From Modicisalibacter sp033446685 (GTDB taxonomy: Bacteria; Pseudomonadota; Gammaproteobacteria; Pseudomonadales; Halomonadaceae): 64,000 nt of DNA. Made by a program: the position numbers and the translations under genes. The stretch lies in NCBI RefSeq assembly GCF_033446685.1, contig NZ_JAWQLY010000007.1, positions 124,001-188,000 on the forward strand, given 5' to 3'. Shown one piece after another: positions 48,674 to 55,453 of this stretch. Numbering within the stretch: position 1 is the stretch's first letter; each line of letters begins with the position of its first letter. The notes under the pieces are model-generated. The model did not search any database. It was not told the DNA's origin and was given only the letters and a program-made list of their open reading frames with translations.

Positions 48674-49948
48674 TTATGCGGCCTCCTCGAGAAGCGGTTT
48701 GGCATCGCCGGCGCCGAACAGCAGCGCCTGGCGGCAGGCGCCGAGATCGCGCCCGGCGAGCGATTGTTCGAAGTACCAGGGGCCGAAGACGGTGTCGCCG
48801 TAGAGCACGGCGCCTTCGAGCCGGTTGTCGCGAAGTAGTAGCCGGCGGTAGTCGCCGTGCTGCGGGTCGTGGTAGGTGAGCACCTCGTGCCCATCGTCGG
48901 GCTCGATGGGCCCGAAGGCATACAGCGACACGCCGCTGACCTTGAGCTTGGTGGCGGTCGGTACCTCGACGTAACCGGCGACGGGGTCGTGACAGAGTCG
49001 GGCGGCCAGCACCTCGACCTGGCGCCAGATCGGCTCGACCAGCCCATAGGTGCGTCCCTCGAACTCGCAGCACTCGCCCAGCGCGTGGATGAGCGGATCG
49101 CTGCTGGTCAGCCAGGCGTCCACGAGAATGCCGCGCGCCGTGGACAGGCCGGATTGGCGGCCGAGTTCGGCGTTGGGCGTGATACCGGCGGCGACCACCA
49201 CGCAGTCGGCCGCCAGCCGGCGCCCGTCGGCGAGGCGAACGGCACGCACGCTACCTTGTTCGTCGCCCTCGAAGCGGCTCAATTGCGCCCCGGTAATGAT
49301 TTCGAGGCCACGACGCTCGAGTTCGCCCTGCAGTAGCGCGGCGGCAGTGGGGTCGAGCTGGCGGTTCATCAACCGCTCGCTGCGTTGGACCACGCTGACG
49401 CGCATGCCGCGTTTGCGCAGCCCCTCGGCGGCTTCCAGGCCCAGCAGGCCACCGCCGATTACCACCGCGCGGTTGTTGTCGGCAGGGGCCTCGTCGGCTA
49501 TGCGGGTCAGCGCCGCGGCGTCGTCGAGATCGCGAAAGCCGTGCACGCCGGCCTGTCGAATGCCCGGCACGTCGGGCATCGCCGGTCGCGAGCCGGTGGC
49601 CAGCACCAGCCGGTCGTAGGCCAGCTCGCGGCCGGCGTCGGTGATCACGCGACGCGCCCCGCGCTCGATGGTCTCGACCCGTTCGCCGAGCACCAACTCG
49701 ACGCCCTGGTCGGCATACCAATCGCGCTCGCGCAGGGTCAGTGCCGAACGCTCGGCTTCGCCCGCCAGCCAGGGCGACAGCAGGATGCGGTTATAGGCCG
49801 GCGCGCGTTCGTCGCCGATCACGGTGATGTGACGGGGGCGCTGCTCGCGCTTGAGCAGCGCCTCGAGCAGGCGATGCCCGGCCATGCCATTGCCGACGAT
49901 CAGCAGGCGCTCGATTGCGGACATGTCGTGTCCCTCTTGCGGCTTCAT
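48674..49948 (-). CDS. FAD-dependent NAD(P)H oxidoreductase of the nitrate-assimilation operon
   Basis: 424 residues. Two nucleotide-binding motifs (LLIVGNGMAGHRLLEAL near the N-terminus; AVVIGGGLLGLEAAEGL near residue 150), closely similar to the N-terminal part of NirB. No BFD, siroheme or cluster motif follows. The likely role is an NADH-linked electron donor for the NasA nitrate reductase, as NasB-type proteins are. Start: the ATG at 49948 has the stronger GGAGG site, though the ATG at 49924 also has a fair one. First gene of the operon leading to nirB-nirD. Confidence 0.82.
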   Translation of the reverse strand: MKPQEGHDMSAIERLLIVGNGMAGHRLLEALLKREQRPRHITVIGDERAPAYNRILLSPWLAGEAERSALTLRERDWYADQGVELVLGERVETIERGARRVITDAGRELAYDRLVLATGSRPAMPDVPGIRQAGVHGFRDLDDAAALTRIADEAPADNNRAVVIGGGLLGLEAAEGLRKRGMRVSVVQRSERLMNRQLDPTAAALLQGELERRGLEIITGAQLSRFEGDEQGSVRAVRLADGRRLAADCVVVAAGITPNAELGRQSGLSTARGILVDAWLTSSDPLIHALGECCEFEGRTYGLVEPIWRQVEVLAARLCHDPVAGYVEVPTATKLKVSGVSLYAFGPIEPDDGHEVLTYHDPQHGDYRRLLLRDNRLEGAVLYGDTVFGPWYFEQSLAGRDLGACRQALLFGAGDAKPLLEEAA

Positions 49949-49984
49949 GGCTTTCCTCCCAGCCGGAGCGGCTAACGAAACGCA

Positions 49985-50038
49985 AAAGGCGCCTGACGGC
50001 GGGAAGACTCGAGGGTCTTCGCTCCGTCAGGCGCCTTT
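49985..50038 (-). promoter_or_regulatory. Leader attenuator hairpin of the nirBD operon
   Basis: On the minus strand, 15 paired bases (AAAGGCGCCTGACGG with its complement) enclose a second 6-bp hairpin (GAAGAC/GTCTTC with a six-base loop), then TTTT follows. It is a strong intrinsic-terminator shape located in the leader, 37 bases before the first start codon, not after a gene. Confidence 0.72.
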
Positions 50039-50096
50039 GCCTGTAGTAGTCCTGCTCGCATTGTCGTGAACGTCGATGCCGGCGGGCCGACAGTCG

Positions 50097-50112
50097 GGAT
50101 CGTCTTTGATCC
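50097..50112 (-). promoter_or_regulatory. Hexaloop hairpin in the nirBD leader, ANTAR-target-like
   Basis: On the minus strand GGATC-AAAGAC-GATCC is a 5-bp stem with a six-base loop that has A at loop position 1 and G at position 4, the features recognised by ANTAR antiterminators such as NasR/NasT. It lies between the putative promoter and the attenuator. A clear second hexaloop was not found. Confidence 0.5.
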
Positions 50113-50130
50113 GGGTCATAGCCTGAACGA

Positions 50131-50147
50131 AGCGAATGGCGTGCCAA
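50131..50147 (-). promoter_or_regulatory. Sigma-54 type promoter for the nirBD operon
   Basis: On the minus strand TTGGCACGCCATTCGCT carries a perfect -24 block (TTGGCACG) and the -12 block TCGCT (consensus TTGCT), with GG and GC ten bases apart. Transcription would start near 50120. Confidence 0.72.
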
Positions 50148-50358
50148 AGCCGAGTCTATCCACGCCGATTCAGCGCCTTGGCGCCATTCGGGCCGTTTAC
50201 GACGCTCCTCGGGGGTGGTCCCGACGAGCGCTGGTTGTGCATCGGCGGGCGATTTTGCACCAGCGTTGCGCGCGCCCTGCGCCGATAAGCGTCCCTTGCC
50301 GCTCATGGACTGACACGCTGGCACCCACCTGCTTGTTTTGATTTAAGAAACACCGATA

Positions 50359-50375
50359 GGGTGCGATTCTTGCTG
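50359..50375 (+). promoter_or_regulatory. Weak sigma-54 type promoter candidate for nasA
   Basis: GGGTGCGATTCTTGCTG has GG and GC ten bases apart, a perfect TTGCT -12 block and a poor -24 block. Transcription would start near 50385, ahead of the leader hairpin. Confidence 0.35.
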
Positions 50376-50482
50376 CATCCTGGTCACCAGGCGTCGATGC
50401 GTTCTGGCGGGACGGCCAGCGGCGGTCAGTCCAGCTGCATACAGAAAGCGCGTGACGCCAACCAGTCAGTCAGCATTCAGGC

Positions 50483-50521
50483 AAAGGGGCCCGATCCGCA
50501 TCCGCGGGGCGGGCCCCTTTT
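50483..50521 (+). promoter_or_regulatory. Leader terminator/attenuator hairpin of nasA
   Basis: AAAGGGGCCC (50483-50492) pairs with GGGCCCCTTT (50511-50520), ending in TTTT, only 18 bases before the nasA start. Mirrors the attenuator of the divergent operon. Confidence 0.7.
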
Positions 50522-50538
50522 GCATCGCGGGAGGCGAA

Positions 50539-53283
50539 ATGACCAGGACCGCCACGACATGCCCCTACTGCGGAGTCGGCTGCGGGGTGATCGCCAGCGT
50601 CGAGAAGGGGGCGGTCAGCGCCGTCGAGGGCGATCGCGACCACCCGGCCAACTTCGGCCGGCTGTGCGTCAAGGGCTCGGCGCTGCATGAAACGCTCGGC
50701 GAACACGGTCGACTGACCCGGCCTCGGGTCGACGGCGTCGAGGTCGACTGGGGCAGCGCGCTCGACAGCGTCGCCGCGCGACTGCAAGCGACCCAGGCCG
50801 AGCATGGCCGCGAATCGGTCGCCGCATATCTTTCGGGGCAGTTGCTGACCGAGGATTATTACGTGGCCAACAAGCTGTTCAAGGGCTTCCTCGGCACGCC
50901 GCACCTGGATACCAACTCGCGGTTGTGCATGGCCTCGGCGGTGGCCGGCTATAAGCGGGCATTCGGCGCCGACGCGGTGCCTTGCAACTACGAGGATCTC
51001 GAAGAGGCCGAACTGGTGGTACTGGCCGGCTCCAACCTGGCCTGGAACCACCCGGTGCTGTTTCAGCGCCTACGCACCGCCAAGCAGCGCAATCCGCTGC
51101 TGCGGGTGGTGGTCATCGACCCGCGCGTCACCGACACCTGCGAGATCGCCGATCTCTACCTGGGTATCCGGCCCGGCAGCGACGCGCGGCTGTTCAACGG
51201 CCTGCTGGCCTGGATGGAGGCCAGTAATCGACTCGATCGCGTCTATCTGGCAAGGCACACCCAAGGCATCGAGGAGGCCTTGGCCGCCGCTCGCGAGGAC
51301 GATTGCTCGATCGAGGCGATCGCCGCCGATTGCGACGTCGACCCGGAGCGTCTGGAGACGTTCTTCTACTGGTTCGCCACGCAACTGCACGTGGTGACGC
51401 TGTATTCCCAGGGCGTCAATCAGTCGAGCAGCGGCACCGACAAGTGCAACGCGATCATCAACTGCCACCTGGCCGGCGGCAAGATCGGCCTGCCCGGCGC
51501 CGGGCCGTTCTCGATCACCGGCCAGCCCAATGCCATGGGCGGGCGCGAGGTGGGCGGGCTGGCCAATCAGTTGGCCGCGCACATGGACTATCACACGCCC
51601 GGCGCCATCGATCGCCTCACGCGCTTCTGGTCGACCGCTTCGCTGACCCCGAGCCTGCCCGAGGGGCCGGGGCACAAGGCGGTCGAGCTGTTCGACGCCA
51701 TCGAGCGCGGCGAGGTCCGGGCACTGTGGATCATGGCCACCAACCCCGGCGTCAGCCTGCCCGACGCCAACCGCGTGCGTCGTATCCTCGCGGCCTGCCC
51801 GCTGGTGATCGTCTCAGACTGCATGGCCAACGCCGATATCCTGCAGTACGCCGACATCGTGCTGCCGGCCTCGAGTTGGGCCGAGAAGGACGGCACGGTG
51901 ACCAATTCAGAGCGGCGCATCTCGCGCCAGCGCGGCATGTTGCCGCCACCGGGAGAGGCCCGCCACGACTGGTGGATCATCAGCCAGGCGGCTACCCGAC
52001 TGGGCTTCGGCGAGGCGTTCGATTACACGCATCCCTGCGATATCTTCGCCGAGCACGCGCGGCTATCGGGTTTCGATAACCCGCTCGACAAGCGGGGCGA
52101 GGGCGCGCGGCTGTTCGATATCTCGGGCCTCGCCGGGCTCGACCGCTCCGGCTACGATGCGCTGGCGCCGATCCAGTGGCCGGTCAACGCCAAGGCTCCC
52201 GAGGGCACCGCGCGACTGTTCAGTGATGGCCGTTTCGCCACGCCGGATGGTCGCGCCCGGCTGGTCGCCGTGCGCCCGCGCGGCCCCGAGCAACTGCTTA
52301 GCGCGGCCAGACCGCTGCGCCTGAACAGCGGCCGGGTGCGCGATCAGTGGCACACCATGACGCGCACCGCGCGCGCACCACGGCTGATGAACCACCGCGC
52401 CGAGCCGTTCATCGAGCTGCACCCCGCGGACGCCGCCCGCCATGGCCTAGACGACCAGCGGCTGGCGCGGCTCGAAGGCGCCGGTGGCGACTACATCGGC
52501 CGGGTGCGAGTCTCCAATGTGCAGCGGCGTGGCGAGGTGTTCGTGCCCATGCACTGGAACGACAGCTTCAGCGGCCGTGCACGCATGGGCGGGCTGTTCG
52601 CCGGGCACACCGACCCGGTTTCCGGACAGCCGGAATCCAAGCACGGCGCCGTGGGCTTGGCGCCCTTGAATACCGGCTGGGAGGCCACGCTGCTTCTTGC
52701 CGCCGATCACGATGACGATCCCATCTGGCGCGACGACAGTGCCTACTGGGCCTACATCCCGCTGGCGAACAGCCGGCGCTGGCAACTGGCCGGCGGCGAG
52801 AACGGCGAAGCGCCGAAAGACTGGCTGAGCTGGGCCACGGCCAAGCTGCCCGGCGAGCCGGCGCTGTGGGCCGAGGACGCTGGCAGCGGGCGCTTGCGGG
52901 CGGCAGGCTTCGAGAACGGCCGCCTCCGCTGGTGGCTGATGGTCGGCTCGCCCGTCGAATTGCCGACACTCAACTGGCTGGACGAGCGCTTCGCCGAGGC
53001 GGCCGTCGACACGCCGCTGTCCGGTGGTCAGCGTCGCCGCCTGCTGGCCGGCTGCGCTGTCGGCGACACCGATGCCGGCCCCACCGTGTGCAGTTGCCAC
53101 CAGGTCGGCAAAAGGGCGATCGTCGAGGCTATTCGCGCCGGCGACTCCAGCGTCGAGGCACTGGGCGCGCGGCTGGCCTGTGGCACCCAGTGCGGTTCCT
53201 GCATTCCCGAGTTGAAATCCCTGATCGAAGAGGAGATAGCCCATGCTGTCGCCAGTAAGGAACCTGAAAGCGAGGCGCTCTGA
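50539..53283 (+). CDS. nasA: Assimilatory nitrate reductase catalytic subunit
   Basis: About 914 residues from the ATG at 50539; the 29 extra upstream codons lie on the leader hairpin. N-terminal [4Fe-4S] cluster CPYCGVGCG with a further Cys in GRLCVKGS. Large molybdopterin (bis-MGD) domain with LDTNSRLCMASAV and GSNLAWNHPVLF. The C-terminus carries an added BFD-like [2Fe-2S] domain (CSCHQVGK at ~855, CGTQCGSC at ~890), as in Klebsiella NasA. No signal peptide, so cytoplasmic and assimilatory. Reduces nitrate to nitrite; electrons probably come from the divergently encoded FAD protein. It overlaps cobA by 41 bases. Confidence 0.95.
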   Translation: MTRTATTCPYCGVGCGVIASVEKGAVSAVEGDRDHPANFGRLCVKGSALHETLGEHGRLTRPRVDGVEVDWGSALDSVAARLQATQAEHGRESVAAYLSGQLLTEDYYVANKLFKGFLGTPHLDTNSRLCMASAVAGYKRAFGADAVPCNYEDLEEAELVVLAGSNLAWNHPVLFQRLRTAKQRNPLLRVVVIDPRVTDTCEIADLYLGIRPGSDARLFNGLLAWMEASNRLDRVYLARHTQGIEEALAAAREDDCSIEAIAADCDVDPERLETFFYWFATQLHVVTLYSQGVNQSSSGTDKCNAIINCHLAGGKIGLPGAGPFSITGQPNAMGGREVGGLANQLAAHMDYHTPGAIDRLTRFWSTASLTPSLPEGPGHKAVELFDAIERGEVRALWIMATNPGVSLPDANRVRRILAACPLVIVSDCMANADILQYADIVLPASSWAEKDGTVTNSERRISRQRGMLPPPGEARHDWWIISQAATRLGFGEAFDYTHPCDIFAEHARLSGFDNPLDKRGEGARLFDISGLAGLDRSGYDALAPIQWPVNAKAPEGTARLFSDGRFATPDGRARLVAVRPRGPEQLLSAARPLRLNSGRVRDQWHTMTRTARAPRLMNHRAEPFIELHPADAARHGLDDQRLARLEGAGGDYIGRVRVSNVQRRGEVFVPMHWNDSFSGRARMGGLFAGHTDPVSGQPESKHGAVGLAPLNTGWEATLLLAADHDDDPIWRDDSAYWAYIPLANSRRWQLAGGENGEAPKDWLSWATAKLPGEPALWAEDAGSGRLRAAGFENGRLRWWLMVGSPVELPTLNWLDERFAEAAVDTPLSGGQRRRLLAGCAVGDTDAGPTVCSCHQVGKRAIVEAIRAGDSSVEALGARLACGTQCGSCIPELKSLIEEEIAHAVASKEPESEAL

Positions 53284-54181
53284 GCTCCCCAAGCTAGCGT
53301 TGTCCAACCCGGTGCTGTCTAGCCTACTGGCGCGCCTGGCCGAGGGCGCCTCGCGGGCGGCGTCGGCACTGGCCGGGTTGAACCGCAACGAGGCGACGCC
53401 GGACCCCTTCGGCCATGGCGAGTGCCGCCGCGGCAGGGTCTATCTGGTCGGCGCCGGGCCGGGCAGCGCTGACCTGCTCACGTTGCGAGCCGCGCGGTTG
53501 CTGGCCCAGGCCGATGCCATCGTCTACGACCGCCTGGTCGGCGACGCCATCCTGGCGATGATTCCCAGCGGTCGCGAGCGTTACTACGTCGGCAAGGCGG
53601 CCGGGCACCACAGCGTGCCGCAGGCCGAGATCGGGGCGCTGCTGGTCAGGCTGGCCGGCGAGGGCAAGTCGGTCGTGCGCCTGAAGGGCGGCGATCCCGC
53701 CATCTTCGGTCGCATGGGCGAGGAGATCGGCGCCCTGTATGCCGCCGACGTTTCCGCCGAGATCGTCCCCGGTATCACCGCCGCCTCGGGTGCGGCCGCG
53801 GCGATGGGCATGGCGCTCACCGACCGCGCCCACGCCCAGCAGCTGCGCTTCGTCACCGCCCAGCTGTGCCGCGAGGGCGGCGAGCCGGACTGGGCCTCGC
53901 TGGCCCGGCGCGACGAAACGCTGGTGTTCTATATGGGGCTGGCCAAGGTCGAGGCGATCAGCCACGGGCTGCGCGGCGCCGGGTTGCCCGATGACTGGCC
54001 GATGATGCTCATCGCCAATGCCTCGCTGGCCGAACAGCGGACGTTGATCGGCACCCTGGCCGACATGCCGCAGGCACTCGTCGACAATCCGCTGCCATCA
54101 CCGTGTCTGATCGTGGTGGGCAGCGTGGTGAAGATGGCCGTCCAGGCGCAGCGCCAAGAGACGATGCCGGAGGAGGCATGA
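53243..54181 (+). CDS. cobA: Uroporphyrinogen-III C-methyltransferase (SUMT)
   Basis: 312 residues. The SAM-dependent tetrapyrrole methyltransferase core starts at about residue 65 (GRVYLVGAGPGSADLLTLRA) and has VVRLKGGDPAIFGRMGEE and PGITAASGAAAAMG. Two methylations give precorrin-2, from which siroheme for NirB is made. The first ~64 residues are an extension without recognised motif; the ATG has a good GAGGAG site and lies inside nasA, so it is kept. The oxidase/ferrochelatase steps (CysG N-terminal part) are not encoded here. Confidence 0.93.
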   Translation: MLSPVRNLKARRSELPKLALSNPVLSSLLARLAEGASRAASALAGLNRNEATPDPFGHGECRRGRVYLVGAGPGSADLLTLRAARLLAQADAIVYDRLVGDAILAMIPSGRERYYVGKAAGHHSVPQAEIGALLVRLAGEGKSVVRLKGGDPAIFGRMGEEIGALYAADVSAEIVPGITAASGAAAAMGMALTDRAHAQQLRFVTAQLCREGGEPDWASLARRDETLVFYMGLAKVEAISHGLRGAGLPDDWPMMLIANASLAEQRTLIGTLADMPQALVDNPLPSPCLIVVGSVVKMAVQAQRQETMPEEA

Positions 54182-54276
54182 GGGCACTTCCAGGCCTCGC
54201 TCAGGCCACTTAGGCCTGGGCGACGATCTGGCTAGATACCCGGGGGTGAACCATAATCAACGCCTGAAACAGGAAA

Positions 54277-54288
54277 TGATTCAAATCA
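54277..54288. promoter_or_regulatory. Crp/Fnr-like palindrome before the first regulator
   Basis: TGATTCAAATCA is a perfect inverted repeat of the TGAT-N4-ATCA type in the leader of the 54351 gene, about 63 bases before its start. May be an autoregulatory site. Confidence 0.45.
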
Positions 54289-54350
54289 GGCGGGCAGCGA
54301 CGCTGTGGCAACGAGAGGCTTCATTCCTACCTCAGGCAGGGAGAGCAAGC

Positions 54351-55094
54351 ATGACCGCAGGTTCCCACTCCCCCGGCACCTTGATGATCCGCAAGCTGGA
54401 AAGCATCTTTCATCTCTCCGACGAGGAAAAACAGGCGCTCCGGGACTTGCCGGTACAGGTCGCCAACCTCAAGGCCGATCAGGACATCGTGCGTCTCGGC
54501 GATCGCCCCTCCCAATGCTGCTTGATCCTGAATGGCTTCACCTGCGTCTACAAGCTGACCTCCGATGGCAAGCGCCAGATCCTGGCCCTGCACGTTCCCG
54601 GCGATATACCGGATCTGCAAAGTCTGCACCTAAGAGTCATAGACAATAGCATCGCCCCGATCAGCCCCTGCACGGTCGGGTTCATTCAACACAAGGACTT
54701 GCGCAACGTGTGCGAGCGCTATCCCCGCCTCACCGCCGCCTTCTGGCGCGAGACGCTGGTGGATGCCTCGATCTTCCGGGAATGGCTGCTCAACATCGGA
54801 CGACGCGAGTCCTATAGTCGAATGGCCCATCTTCTCTGTGAACTCCTGACTCGTCTGAAGGCGGTCAAGCTTGTCGAGAATGACATGTTCGACCTGCCGG
54901 TTACCCAGGCCGAACTGGCGGACTTGCTTGGCACCAGCACGGTCCATGCGAACCGAGTGCTGCAGGTGCTTCGCGCCGACGGTCTGGTCCAGACCAAGGG
55001 AGCGCAGGTGACCATCCCCGACTGGCAGAAGTTGAAGGATGCGGGCGATTTCGATCCTCTCTACCTCCACCTCGAAAGAAGCGGCGCCGAATAG
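54351..55094 (+). CDS. Crp/Fnr-family regulator, paralog 1
   Basis: 247 residues from the ATG at 54351, chosen because the paralog at 59683 begins at the same point and a GGGAGAG site precedes it. N-terminal cyclic-nucleotide-like beta-roll (~20-140; GDRPSQCCLILNGFTCVYK) and C-terminal Crp-type helix-turn-helix (~165-235; LADLLGTSTVHANRVLQVLRADGL). It lacks the four-Cys cluster pattern of FNR. It lies just upstream of the formate-dehydrogenase-like gene, same strand. A regulatory link to that gene or to nitrogen assimilation is inferred only. Confidence 0.9.
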   Translation: MTAGSHSPGTLMIRKLESIFHLSDEEKQALRDLPVQVANLKADQDIVRLGDRPSQCCLILNGFTCVYKLTSDGKRQILALHVPGDIPDLQSLHLRVIDNSIAPISPCTVGFIQHKDLRNVCERYPRLTAAFWRETLVDASIFREWLLNIGRRESYSRMAHLLCELLTRLKAVKLVENDMFDLPVTQAELADLLGTSTVHANRVLQVLRADGLVQTKGAQVTIPDWQKLKDAGDFDPLYLHLERSGAE

Positions 55095-55453
55095 GACTTA
55101 GACAACCATTGGCGGCTTGACTACGGTTTCAGGGAGGCAATGGATTGGCTCTGGCATCGCCCAGTTTCTCGATCATCATGTTTGATGATGCCCCGGTGGC
55201 CTGTCTGTCACGCTGCAGAGCCCTGCACGATGGATCGATGCAGGTTGGCCTGGGACCGATTTCTCGTTTTCACCCGTCTTTTAGGCCTTTACAGGCCGCC
55301 GTCAGGGGGCCGGAGCGCCGACCATTGCCTGGTCTGTTCGGTCAAGGTCGGGTCTTGCGACCCGATCAGTTGCGGCCCGACCGTCCGTGGCGACCGATAC
55401 AGCGCCCCAGAACAACCCGACCGACTGATGGGCCTGACAGGGAGAAATCAGCC
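55095..55453 (+). other. Intergenic stretch before the formate-dehydrogenase-like gene
   Basis: About 360 bases without a credible gene; the long frame over it is only an upstream extension of the next gene with unrelated sequence. Probably the promoter and leader, but no confident hexamers were seen. GGGAG precedes the next ATG. Confidence 0.5.

Noticed and set aside
46521..48803. 760-codon plus-strand frame
   Set aside because: Shadow of nirB, whose cofactor motifs are unambiguous.
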